From Neisseria perflava (lineage in GTDB: Bacteria; Pseudomonadota; Gammaproteobacteria; Burkholderiales; Neisseriaceae), in assembly GCF_024170405.1 (NCBI RefSeq), contig NZ_JALJYC010000012.1, forward strand, positions 7,806 to 71,805: DNA of 64,000 bases, given 5' to 3'. This document shows positions 46,501-53,615 of this stretch, piece by piece. Under the pieces are notes generated by a model. That model saw only the letters and a list, made by a program, of their open reading frames with translations, did no database searches and was not told where the DNA came from. The position numbers and the translations under genes are program-made. The stretch's first letter is position 1, and the number at the start of each line of letters is the position of its first letter.

Positions 46501-46570
46501 GCACGCTGCCGTAGCGGTGGGAAACGCCGCAAACGGCAACGGCCGGAGCTTGTTTATCGGTATCGTTCAT
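43526..46570 (-). CDS. rbbA: RbbA-like fused ABC transporter: two ATPase domains plus ABC-2 permease
   Basis: A 1014-residue fusion. Domain 1 (about 10-240) has Walker A GPDGVGKST and signature LSGGMKQK. Domain 2 (about 280-505) has Walker A GSNGCGKST and, in place of the canonical LSGGQ, the degenerate LPLGIRQRLQ. Residues about 515-640 are a variable linker, and the rest is an ABC-2 permease with an N-terminal helix and five C-terminal helices. Domain order matches E. coli RbbA (about 911 residues) and YbhF fused to YbhS. The extra length lies in the linker, which encodes five DUS (44694-44998). It probably exports a small hydrophobic molecule with its neighbours; a ribosome role as reported for E. 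coli RbbA is not shown by the sequence. Confidence 0.88.
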   Translation of the reverse strand: MNDTDKQAPAVAVCGVSHRYGSVQALDNVSLAIPRGKTVGLIGPDGVGKSTLLSLIAGVKIIQEGEVKVLGGDMADKDDRLALSHRIAFMPQGLGHNLYRTLTVYENIDFHARLFGLGAQEREARIQRLVEATGLAPFTDRASGKLSGGMKQKLSLCCALVHNPDLLILDEPTTGVDPLSRRQFWTLVNDLRRENPGMTVIVATAYIEEAQQFELLLALDGGKLLADKPTQEVLREYHTDVLEEAYIKMLPPEKQTGAGGLDITPFVPDPSLPPAIEAHGLTKRFGSFTAVDHVSFTIQQGEIFGFLGSNGCGKSTTMKMLTGLLEATEGEAELLGKPVNAGDMQTKMRVGYMSQAFSLYEELSVRQNLQLHADLYQLGDKGEAAVNDALQQFELADVADTAPAALPLGIRQRLQLAAACLHHPEVLILDEPTSGVDPAARDLFWRYLLKMSRQDRVTIFVSTHFMNEAGRCDRISLMHKGRVLAVGTPQGLTEEKQAPDLEETFIQYLIEAEQTDESSADVAARPSENPTATSQNGEVNTVETHVDLNTVSDGQEPQETAAEIAARVIGHDRQSQGDDMLSDGLQTAQAQQAAVRPSEKAVVAKNDKEEANTVVSNTDKKPSDGLNEAAARQRDTESLKYWFATVWTFAGREAKELLRDKIRLFFAVFGPVIMMASIAWGVTFDVQNLKFAVYDRDQTSASRGLVEYFAGSRYFIEQPEIENEADIDTVLKSSKAVLVMDIPGGFGEKLLKGEQPEVGFYIDGAMPFNASNIRGYVGGIMQMYAQDYVKATGLPVSLQAPAQIVPRYRYNQDFNSINAIAPGVMMMVLVMIPAMMCAIGVVREKEISSISNLYASPASVSQYMIGKQLPYIAVGMVNFAALLLIMVLWFGVPVKGSLPALVFGTLLMVGASTAMGLLISTFMKSQLAAIFATAIITMIPTVNYSGFLYPLSTISGGGYVIGKLFPASWYMTVSVGTFTKGLGFGELQEEYVVLAVFALVCMTLSCLLLKKQEK
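44694..44998. repeat. Cluster of five DUS inside the RbbA-like linker coding region
   Basis: DUS copies lie at 44694-44705, 44774-44785, 44817-44828, 44907-44918 (first base T) and 44987-44998, on both strands, plus an imperfect copy overlapping the third. In the protein they read SDGL or RPSE. The spacing is about 60-80 bp. Confidence 0.9.
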
Positions 46571-46661
46571 GATTCTGCTCTTGGGGCTGGTTTTTCAGAC
46601 GGCCTGTGGGCGCAAGGCCGTCTGAAAAACCGTATGATTGTTCGGATATGGCTGGCTGCCT

Positions 46662-47717
46662 TCAATCCGGCAGTTTCACCGCCAATTCAGACGGCCATTC
46701 GGTCTTACTGCCTGTTTTGACATAGCCGTTGCCGGTCAGCCCGCCTTTGAGCAGGCGGTTGTATTTTTGTGCAGTTTCAGACGGCACTTGCAATTTGATT
46801 TTAAACATCAGCTTGGCGCGTTCGCTCGCGGTTTCCACCGATTTGGGCGTAAATTGCGCGTCGGTGGAGATAAATTTGATGTTGGCGGGGAACACGGCAT
46901 CAATGCCGTCCAGCTTAATCCGCGCCTCGTCGCCGACTTTCAGACGGCTCATGCTGTCGGTCGGCAGAAAAATATTCATATACACATTGCTCGGGTCGAG
47001 CAGGCTCACCACTTTGCTGCCCGAACCGATAACATTGCCCTCTTCGGCGATTTTGTAGTCGATACGCCCGTCAATCGGCGCACGAATCTGCATATCGTCA
47101 TGCGTAGAGGCCGCACTTTTCACTCTGGCTTTGGCCTCTTCCACCCCGGCTTTCGCTTCGGCAATCTGCGCACGGCTTTGCGCCACCACCGCCTGCGCCT
47201 CATCCCGCGCTGCTTCTGCGGCTTTCACTGCTGCGGCGGCGCGTTCGTAATCCGCTTGGCGTTTGGTGACTTCCGATTGCGACACCAGTTGGTCGGCCAA
47301 CAAACGGCGGGCGTTATCCAATTCCAATTTTGCCACGCGCTGCTGCTGGCGGCTGGATTCGACGTTGGCTTGCGCACGCGCCACCGCATCACGCGTCTGC
47401 GCCTGCGCAGATTGGGCGCGACCAACCGCCTCCTCTTGGCGCTGCGCTGCCGCCTGCGCTGCTGCCAGTTGGCTGACGGCGGTGTCAGAAGAGAGTTCCG
47501 CCAACACATCGCCTGCTTTCACCTCCGAGCCCTCGTCCACCAAGATTTTTTCCACCCGCCCCGCATACAGGCTGGCCACATCAATCCGGTTCAGCTCCAA
47601 GCGCCCGTTGGATTGGGCGATGCCCTCGGGCAAAGCGCCTTGCTGTTGCTGCCAGTAATACCAACCGCCGCCGACAACCAGCGCGGCGACAACGGCAATC
47701 GTGATGATTTTTTTCAT
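46662..47717 (-). CDS. HlyD-family periplasmic adaptor (YhiI/YbhG-like)
   Basis: A 351-residue membrane-fusion protein. A single N-terminal membrane anchor (ITIAVVAALVVGGGWYYW) is followed by a lipoyl half, a long Ala/Gln/Arg-rich coiled coil (about residues 75-210), the second lipoyl half (MQIRAPIDGRIDYKIAEEG) and a beta-barrel. It would bridge the RbbA-like transporter and the outer-membrane factor. It lies 91 bases upstream of the RbbA-like gene, with a DUS pair between them, and 62 bases after a TetR gene. A DUS in the gene reads VPSETA. Confidence 0.92.
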   Translation of the reverse strand: MKKIITIAVVAALVVGGGWYYWQQQQGALPEGIAQSNGRLELNRIDVASLYAGRVEKILVDEGSEVKAGDVLAELSSDTAVSQLAAAQAAAQRQEEAVGRAQSAQAQTRDAVARAQANVESSRQQQRVAKLELDNARRLLADQLVSQSEVTKRQADYERAAAAVKAAEAARDEAQAVVAQSRAQIAEAKAGVEEAKARVKSAASTHDDMQIRAPIDGRIDYKIAEEGNVIGSGSKVVSLLDPSNVYMNIFLPTDSMSRLKVGDEARIKLDGIDAVFPANIKFISTDAQFTPKSVETASERAKLMFKIKLQVPSETAQKYNRLLKGGLTGNGYVKTGSKTEWPSELAVKLPD

Positions 47718-47779
47718 GATTTCTTTCCTGTTTGAGGGTTCAGGTGGATTAATATAAAAGAAACAAAACGCTATTGCTG

Positions 47780-48415
47780 CTACCTATCGTCCGGTATGTA
47801 ACCGGGAAACAGTGCGTTCAAGCTCCAGTCGATACGTTGCAAAATGGCTTCGTCGGTCAACACATTCTCCACCTCGCAGTTTAATGAATCCGGTAGTAAA
47901 TCCATCTGCCGGAAGCTCGTGCCGACAATCATCGGGCCGATAACCGCTGCATTGAAATAGCCCAAACGCTGCGCACTTGTTGCCGGGCGGCTGTTATCGC
48001 ATTGGCCGCATGCCTCCAGTAGCTCAAGGAACACCTCCGTGCGCGCGGTAATAGATTGCTTGACCGAACGGTTAATCACATCCACACCGTCGGCACTGTC
48101 AGTCAACAACCGGTGAGCCATTTTCAAATGATTACGGGTATTCAATGCAAACAGGCGGGTTACCTCGCGCAAGCGCTCAAACGGATTCGTCTGCGGCAGA
48201 TTCTCCACCACCCAGCTGCCCCATACTTCGTAATCACAGCGTGCCAGCATTTCCTGCATAAATTCGTCTTTGCTGGCAAACAAATGGTGGAACATGCCCG
48301 GGCTCAACCCCGCCTCCGCCGCCAATGCGCGTACCGACAATTTGCGGTAGCCCAAATCGGGATACAGCACCAAGCCCGCCTGTATAAATTTATCGTGTGC
48401 TCTGCTGCCTGTCAT
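47780..48415 (-). CDS. TetR-family regulator of the efflux locus (copy 1)
   Basis: A 211-residue repressor-type protein. The helix-turn-helix covers about residues 22-48 (KLSVRALAAEAGLSPGMFHHLF), followed by the TetR-typical FASKDEFM. The C-terminal part carries the ligand and dimer domain and ends RIDWSLNALFPGY. It is similar along its length to the next TetR gene upstream, which ends RIDWVLNALFPE, so the two are probably tandem paralogues. The CecR regulator of E. coli ybhGFSR occupies an equivalent place. The ligand is unknown. Confidence 0.88.
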   Translation of the reverse strand: MTGSRAHDKFIQAGLVLYPDLGYRKLSVRALAAEAGLSPGMFHHLFASKDEFMQEMLARCDYEVWGSWVVENLPQTNPFERLREVTRLFALNTRNHLKMAHRLLTDSADGVDVINRSVKQSITARTEVFLELLEACGQCDNSRPATSAQRLGYFNAAVIGPMIVGTSFRQMDLLPDSLNCEVENVLTDEAILQRIDWSLNALFPGYIPDDR

Positions 48416-48507
48416 CTTGATTTTTCTTCTCTTGTAACCCTAATCGTATTCCGTCCGAAAACCCAAGCCGCAGATATTTTCAGACGGCCTTTATCCACCA
48501 CCTAAAT

Positions 48508-49128
48508 TTATTCCGGAAATAAAGCGTTCAATACCCAATCAATCCGCTGTTGGATAAATGCATCGGTCAATAAATCGGGAACCCGGCAGCAAATGTCGTC
48601 CGACAAAATATCAAATTTCTGAAAGCGCACGTTTAACACCATCGGCGTCAATACCGCACCCTGCAAAAAATCATATTGGTTGAGCAATTCCAAATCGGAA
48701 ACATCTCTGTCTCCATCCGCATGACAGGCCCTTATCGCCGCCATTACACCCAATGCCATGATTTCATTTTGCATTTTAAGCGCACGGCGGATAATTACCA
48801 CACCGTCGGCGCTATCCAGCAACAAGCGGTTGACCCACGGCAGATTACTGCGGATAACCACCGCCAAACGCCAAAGAAGCTGGCGCAAACGCTCTCGGGA
48901 AGAAAGGCCGGGAGAAAAATCAAACGATACCCGCCCCAATACCCGGTCGCGGTATTCGCGCAGCATGGCTTTCACAAACTTGTCTTTATCCGCAAACAGC
49001 TGCCGAAACCGCTCAACGTCGGCATTCAGATGGGCGGCTACGGCCTCTTCCGACAGTTTCTGATAGCCGCAACGCGGGTAAAGATGAATACCGGCGGAAA
49101 CAAACTGCGCTTCGGTTGCATTAATCAT
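48508..49128 (-). CDS. TetR-family regulator of the efflux locus (copy 2)
   Basis: A 206-residue regulator related to copy 1 (FVSAGIHLYPRCGYQKLSEE against FIQAGLVLYPDLGYRKLSVR). The recognition segment has diverged (EAVAAHLNADVERFRQLFADKDKF), so it may bind a different operator. The ATG at 49128 is used because AGGA lies just upstream and the alignment with copy 1 starts there; an open frame to 49176 would overlap the operator palindrome. It is the first gene of the efflux locus. Confidence 0.85.
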   Translation of the reverse strand: MINATEAQFVSAGIHLYPRCGYQKLSEEAVAAHLNADVERFRQLFADKDKFVKAMLREYRDRVLGRVSFDFSPGLSSRERLRQLLWRLAVVIRSNLPWVNRLLLDSADGVVIIRRALKMQNEIMALGVMAAIRACHADGDRDVSDLELLNQYDFLQGAVLTPMVLNVRFQKFDILSDDICCRVPDLLTDAFIQQRIDWVLNALFPE

Positions 49129-49146
49129 CACGTTTCCTAACGGGAT

Positions 49147-49170
49147 TATATTGGACGAGTGTCCAATATA
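49147..49170. promoter_or_regulatory. TetR-type operator palindrome
   Basis: TATATTGGAC and GTCCAATATA form perfect 10-bp arms around GAGT, 18 bases before the start codon of the second TetR gene. Size and location fit an autoregulatory TetR operator at the head of the efflux locus. I found no second copy near the other genes of the locus. Confidence 0.65.
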
Positions 49171-49242
49171 CGCCATATCGACACGATAAACAAGCTCTAT
49201 TTCGAGTAAAGAAGACGATATTTCAAACAGATAAAATAAAAA

Positions 49243-49305
49243 AAGGCCGTCTGAAAAATATACTGAAGAATAAAATTTCCTTCAGTATATTTTTCAGACG
49301 GCCTT
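49243..49305 (-). terminator. Long DUS-pair terminator after nlpD
   Basis: A 26-bp perfect stem (49243-49268 with 49280-49305) in which the DUS is extended by AAATATACTGAAG, with an 11-base loop. It lies 25 bases past the nlpD stop and insulates the efflux locus from nlpD. Confidence 0.85.
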
Positions 49306-49330
49306 CGGCGTTGCTTACGAATCGGTCGGT

Positions 49331-50254
49331 TTAAAATGCGACGTAAGTAGAAGGATTGACCGGCTTACCGTTTTGGCGCACTTCAAAATGCAGTTGGATA
49401 CGGTTGGCGTCGCTGTTACCCATTTTGGCAATGGTCTGACCGCGTTTCACCATTTGGCCTTCGTTAACCAGCAGGCTTTGGTTATGACCGTAAGCGGTCA
49501 AGAAAGTAGAATTGTGCTGGATGATAATCAGGTTGCCATAGCCGCGCAAACCCGAACCGGCATACACCACTTTACCGTCGGCCGCCGCCACAACAGGCTG
49601 ACCTGCCGTACCGGCAATGTCCACACCTTTGCTGCTGCCGCCGAAGTTGGTCACCACCGTACCGTTAGTCGGGCGCTGCCATGTAATGCCGCTGACAGTA
49701 CGCGTACCGCCGGTGGAAACAATCGGAGTAGCCGCTTGGCTGGCAACCGGCGCAGAACGGGTCGGCGCAGGTGCGGACGCAGCAGCCGTTGCTCCGGCAG
49801 GCGCAACATAACCGGCCGGTTTCACGCGCAGGGTCTGGCCGACGCTAATGGTATTGTCGGCCAAGCCGTTCCAAGCGCGCAAGTCGTCTTGGTTGATGCC
49901 GTAGCGTTTGGAAATATTGTACACGGTATCGCCGCGCACCACGGTATGTGTGGCCGCATTAACGTCAACCGGCGCATAAGAAGGCGTATAAGTACCGCCG
50001 CCGCTGTAAGCAGGCGCAGCAGGGGCGCTGTAAGACGGGGTAGTCGTAGCAGGCGGGGTATAAGGCGCGTCATTGAAAACCGCATTTGATCCGTAAGGGT
50101 TCGCACCGTAAGGATTGGCAGAAGCTGTACCGCTTGAAGTAGAACCTGTACTTGCCGTACCGGCGACAACAGGAGCGGGCTGTTGGCTGGCACATGCGCC
50201 CAGCATTAAAGCCAATGCGGCCGAGCCGACGTAAAACGCGGTTTTTTTCAACAT
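49331..50254 (-). CDS. nlpD: LysM/M23 lipoprotein NlpD, amidase activator type
   Basis: A 307-residue envelope lipoprotein with lipobox LGAC (Cys21). A Pro/Ser/Tyr-rich segment is followed by a LysM domain at about 102-146 (THTVVRGDTVYNISKRYG) and a C-terminal M23 domain. In the M23 domain the first zinc motif reads SKGVDI instead of HxxxD, so peptidase activity is probably lost, as in NlpD and EnvC that activate amidases. The start at 50254 is supported by GAAGG eight bases upstream. It follows surE, and the surE-nlpD order is common in proteobacteria. Confidence 0.93.
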   Translation of the reverse strand: MLKKTAFYVGSAALALMLGACASQQPAPVVAGTASTGSTSSGTASANPYGANPYGSNAVFNDAPYTPPATTTPSYSAPAAPAYSGGGTYTPSYAPVDVNAATHTVVRGDTVYNISKRYGINQDDLRAWNGLADNTISVGQTLRVKPAGYVAPAGATAAASAPAPTRSAPVASQAATPIVSTGGTRTVSGITWQRPTNGTVVTNFGGSSKGVDIAGTAGQPVVAAADGKVVYAGSGLRGYGNLIIIQHNSTFLTAYGHNQSLLVNEGQMVKRGQTIAKMGNSDANRIQLHFEVRQNGKPVNPSTYVAF

Positions 50255-50448
50255 ATGGATAACCTTCATGTGGGATGTTTGATTCTGTTGGGGCATATCA
50301 TAATCAAAATACGCCCGTCCCTCAAGTCTTGGCGGCGTTAGGGTCTGTTAATATCGCATTATTCGGCAATCTTTTTGAGCAAAATCCGGTTTTGGCGCAT
50401 TTTAAACGCGCCGGATATGCCGCCTGATACCCAAGGCCGTCTGAATTT

Positions 50449-51198
50449 TTATAAAACGCCCTGCCAAAATCCGGCGACATCGGCGATTTCATTGAAGGCG
50501 GTCAAATCAATCTGCAAGGGCGTGATGGTGATAAATCCCGCTTCGCATTCGCCGAAATCCGTGCCCTGCTCGCGGTCGGAAATGTCGCCGACCGGCCCGA
50601 TCCAATAAATCGCCTCGCCGCGCGGATTGTGCGACGGCACAATACTTTGCGAATGGTGGCGGCGGCCGAGGCGGGTAATTTTAATGCCCTGTATGTCTTC
50701 GGGATCGACGGCGGGAATATTGATGTTCCACAACACCGGCAGCTTGGGCGGATTTTTCAATAAATGCGCCAGCAGCAGCCAGGCCGCTTTTTCGGCAGTC
50801 GCCCAATAACGCCCGCTGTAATCGTTCATGGAAACGGCAATGGCGGGAATGCCCATCAGGTAGGCTTCGGTTGCGGCGGCAACCGTACCCGAATATAAGG
50901 TATCATCGCCCATGTTTGCCCCGTTGTTAATGCCCGAAAGCACCAAATCAGGCTTGAAATCGGGCAGCGCGTGCAAACCGAGATGGATACAGTCGGTCGG
51001 TGTGCCGCTGACATAGTAAAACCCGTTATCCGCCTGCTTAATCCGCAACGGGCGGTCAAGTGTCAGCGAATTGCTCACGCCGCTGCGGTCGCGCTCGGGC
51101 GCCACCACGCGCACATTGGCAAATTCGCCCGCCACCCGCGCCAAAATCGCGATACCGGGTGCCAGATAGCCGTCGTCGTTGCTGATGAGAATATTCAT
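50449..51198 (-). CDS. surE: 5'/3'-nucleotidase SurE
   Basis: SurE is a metal-dependent phosphatase for nucleoside 5'- and 3'-monophosphates and short polyphosphate. The 249-residue protein starts MNILISNDDGYLAPGI, containing the DD metal motif, and has the LSGINNGANMG motif and the SMND segment. Length and start are standard. It is 194 bases upstream of nlpD on the same strand. Confidence 0.96.
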   Translation of the reverse strand: MNILISNDDGYLAPGIAILARVAGEFANVRVVAPERDRSGVSNSLTLDRPLRIKQADNGFYYVSGTPTDCIHLGLHALPDFKPDLVLSGINNGANMGDDTLYSGTVAAATEAYLMGIPAIAVSMNDYSGRYWATAEKAAWLLLAHLLKNPPKLPVLWNINIPAVDPEDIQGIKITRLGRRHHSQSIVPSHNPRGEAIYWIGPVGDISDREQGTDFGECEAGFITITPLQIDLTAFNEIADVAGFWQGVL

Positions 51199-51337
51199 GC
51201 CGTGTATTCCTCTTGTGGGTTATGGTTTATGCATTTTAATCTTTGCCCTGCCGGGCTGTCTATTTTCAGACGGTCTTGCGCTGTAAAAGGCCGTCTGAAA
51301 CGCGTTATAATCCGTTTTATTTTTGAACGGTTTTCCC

Positions 51338-52492
51338 ATGACTCGCGAACACGAAATTCTGATTGTCGGCGGCGGTTTGGTCGGCGCGGCGGCGGCCGTG
51401 GCTTTGAAACGGCAGGGGCGCGATGTTGCCTTGCTGGAAATCCGCCCCGCCGAAACCGATTCCGACAAATTGCTCAACGGTTGGGACGCGCGCATTTTCG
51501 CCATCAGCCCCGCCAACCAAGCCTTGCTGCAATCGCTTGACGCTTGGCCGTCTGAAAGCCGCATTCAGGCCGTCACAAAAATGGACGTGCGCGGCGACAA
51601 CGGCGGGCGGATTGTGTTTGACGCGGCCGACCTCCCTGCCCCGCGCCTGACTTCCATCGCGGAAAACCGCTGGCTGCTGGCCGCTTTATGGCAACAGATT
51701 CGTGCGCTGGACATTCCCGTTATCCATACGCCTGCCAAGGCATTGGAAACAGATATTCAGACGGCCTCGCTGCGCTTGAGCGACGACAGCCGAATCCGCG
51801 CCCGTTTGGTTATTGGGGCGGACGGGGCCAATTCTTGGGTGCGCCAACAAGCCGGTATTCCCGTGCGCGAAACCCCTTACGGGCAACACGGTGTCGTAGC
51901 CAATTTTCATACCGAACTCGACCATCAGGGAACGGCGTCCCAATGGTTTAAGCAGGGCGATGTGTTGGCCTATCTGCCGCTGCCCGAGCGCAAAATTTCG
52001 ATGGTGTGGAGTACAAGCGAACCGGAAAAGCTGACCACCCTTACCCCCGACGATTTGGCCGCTGCCGTGACCGCGCAGGGCGACGGCGTATTGGGCAAAC
52101 TCTCGCCTTTGTCCCCCACGTTTTCTTTCAATCTGATTTTGCGCCGCCCGGAAAAAACCTACGCCCCGCGCATATTATTGATGGGCGATGCGGCGCACAC
52201 CATCCACCCGCTGGCCGGGCAAGGTGTGAATTTGGGTTTCGGCGATGCCGCCGCGTTTGCGCAAATAAGCCGCAACGCGCCCGACATCGGCGCATTTCCC
52301 CTGCTCAAACGCTTCGCGCAAAGCCGCTTAGAGCCGGTGCGTACCATGCAATACGGCTGCGACGGCCTGTTCCGCCTGTTTGCCGACAACACCCTACCCG
52401 CCCTGCCCTGGCTGCGCAATACTGGCTTGAGCTTGGTGGACAGCGTACCCTTCGTCAAAAACCGCCTGATTAAACACGCAATGGGCTTATGA
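51338..52492 (+). CDS. FAD-dependent ubiquinone biosynthesis hydroxylase (UbiH/UbiF/UbiM family)
   Basis: A 384-residue flavin monooxygenase that hydroxylates the ring of a ubiquinone precursor. The N-terminal dinucleotide motif GGGLVGAAAAVAL, the DG motif region VIGADGANSWVRQQ and the FAD motif GDAAHTIHPLAGQGVNLG are all seen. Neisseria are reported to use a broad-specificity member called UbiM; the regiospecificity cannot be read from this sequence. The ATG at 51338 is preferred over an in-frame TTG at 51323. A TATAAT at 51306-51311 may be the -10 element. Two DUS copies lie in the coding region (WPSE and IQTAS). Confidence 0.88.
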   Translation: MTREHEILIVGGGLVGAAAAVALKRQGRDVALLEIRPAETDSDKLLNGWDARIFAISPANQALLQSLDAWPSESRIQAVTKMDVRGDNGGRIVFDAADLPAPRLTSIAENRWLLAALWQQIRALDIPVIHTPAKALETDIQTASLRLSDDSRIRARLVIGADGANSWVRQQAGIPVRETPYGQHGVVANFHTELDHQGTASQWFKQGDVLAYLPLPERKISMVWSTSEPEKLTTLTPDDLAAAVTAQGDGVLGKLSPLSPTFSFNLILRRPEKTYAPRILLMGDAAHTIHPLAGQGVNLGFGDAAAFAQISRNAPDIGAFPLLKRFAQSRLEPVRTMQYGCDGLFRLFADNTLPALPWLRNTGLSLVDSVPFVKNRLIKHAMGL

Positions 52493-52561
52493 TTTTTCAG
52501 ACGGCCTTTGCGTCAAGTCAAAGGCCGTCTGAAAACCCTGCTTTCCCGTTTTCGGCGGGTC

Positions 52562-52567
52562 TATAAT
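52562..52567 (+). promoter_or_regulatory. -10 element candidate for the cupin gene
   Basis: TATAAT 33 bases before the ATG, just after a DUS pair that ends the previous gene. The -35 region is weak. Confidence 0.4.
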
Positions 52568-52600
52568 ATCTTGTTACCATTTTCAAACAGGATTTTACCC

Positions 52601-52939
52601 ATGAAACAATACACCTTAGACCCCAAAGCCTTGCTTGGCGGCGTGATTGCCAGCGACAACGACCAAGAAATCGTGCAATTTTCCCTGCAAAAAAACAATG
52701 AAGTGCCGACTTATGAAACCGACGCCATTGTCTTGCTGATTGTCTTAAATGGTAGCACCGAGGTGACGACTGCGGCTGAAACCATCAAAACCGAAGGCTT
52801 GCAGATTGTCCGTTTAGAATCCAAAGAAGCGCACAGTATCCGCGCATTGGAAGACGCTACCAATATTTTGGTCATTAAGCAGTTGACGCATGAATTGGTG
52901 TTCAGCAAAAAACTGCGCTTCGGCAGCTGCTGCCTGTAA
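52601..52939 (+). CDS. Small cupin-like protein
   Basis: A 112-residue single-domain protein with a cupin-like beta pattern: IVLLIVLNGSTEVTT resembles the second half of a cupin motif, but the His metal ligands of the first motif are absent (PTYETDAIVLL), so metal binding is doubtful. The function is unknown. The start MKQYTLDPKALLGG is preferred to the open frame upstream, which crosses a DUS pair. The C-terminus has CC near the end (FGSCCL). It stands alone, with a repeat-rich region downstream. Confidence 0.65.
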   Translation: MKQYTLDPKALLGGVIASDNDQEIVQFSLQKNNEVPTYETDAIVLLIVLNGSTEVTTAAETIKTEGLQIVRLESKEAHSIRALEDATNILVIKQLTHELVFSKKLRFGSCCL

Positions 52940-53141
52940 TGGCAGAACCAATCGAGTAAGTATTGGATGACCAACAACAAAACCATGCAAACGGTATAAG
53001 TGGAATTTCAACTCAAATTGACCTAATTTTGTTAAAAATCCATCTTAGCCTACGCGGTTTATTGCTACATATAATGCAATTATTTAAAAACCAAACCATC
53101 GATGCGGTGTAGGTTGGGTTGTAAACCCAACATTTACCTAA

Positions 53142-53461
53142 CGTGAGTTCGGGATAAGAATTCAAATATATTTATTATTTTCAGAATAGTATGTAGTTCA
53201 GCAGACAGAAAATCGCTAGATTTTCGTCATTAGCTGCGCAAGTCCGCTACGCTACCCCCGCGCAGGCGGGAATCCAGAAGCCCAATATTTCTGTAATGTT
53301 TTCAAGGTATCAGAACTCCAAATGTCTGGATTCCCGCCTGCGCGGGGGTAGCGTAGCGGACTTGCGCAGCTAATGACGAATCCTTACGGATTCTGTCTGC
53401 CTAATCAAAATACATTTTTAAAATTTAAAAAGATATTCTATCTGCTTATCCCGAACTCACG
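53142..53461. mobile_element. 320-bp MITE with 17-bp perfect terminal inverted repeats and 8-bp target duplication
   Basis: The ends CGTGAGTTCGGGATAAG (53142-53158) and its exact complement (53445-53461) bound the element. The flanks TTACCTAA at 53134-53141 and 53462-53469 form a perfect 8-bp direct repeat. It has no transposase ORF. It carries sequence related to neisserial dRS3 repeats (ATTCCCGCCTGCGCGGG). Confidence 0.8.
53225..53378. repeat. 53-bp perfect inverted repeat with dRS3-like arms
   Basis: Bases 53225-53277 are exactly complementary to 53326-53378, with a 48-base spacer. Each arm contains the dRS3-like core ATTCCCGCCTGCGCGGGGGT or its complement. Next to the left arm is GCAGACAGAAAATCGC, also found in the hairpin after trpE at 17264. 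Confidence 0.8.
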
Positions 53462-53563
53462 TTACCTAAACTTCCGTTGGGATTTCATCCCAACCTACAC
53501 AGTTTGGTTTTTGAGTAATTTCACTATATCTTTTTGGTTTTCAATGCTGTTGACCAACAAATA

Positions 53564-53595
53564 AAAATGCCGTCTGAAAATTCAGACGGCATTTT
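53564..53595 (-). terminator. AT-type DUS-pair terminator after pnp
   Basis: AAAATGCCGTCTGAA pairs with TTCAGACGGCATTTT around a 2-base spacer, about 20 bases past the pnp stop. Confidence 0.8.
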
Positions 53596-53615
53596 CTCTA
53601 TCCGACAATCAAGTC

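Larger units (their letters stand above)
53070..53528. repeat. MITE-like repeat interrupted by a 320-bp element
   Basis: The left end TATAATGCAATTATTTAAAA and right end TTTTTGAGTAATTTCACTATA are imperfect inverted copies. The inside contains GTGTAGGTTGGGTTGTAAAC on the left and TTGGGATTTCATCCCAACC on the right, the same order as at 20415-20529. Without the insertion it would be about 131 bp. Confidence 0.65.
52940..53615. other. Repeat-rich intergenic region between the cupin gene and pnp
   Basis: There is no gene in these 676 bases. The content is repeats: an outer MITE-like repeat (53070-53528), a 320-bp element inserted in it (53142-53461), a 53-bp perfect inverted repeat inside that element, and an AT-type DUS-pair terminator (53564-53595). 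Confidence 0.8.

Noticed and set aside
53142..53461. CRISPR-like or tandem repeat array
   Set aside because: The repeats are inverted pairs, not regularly spaced direct repeats, so a MITE explains them better.
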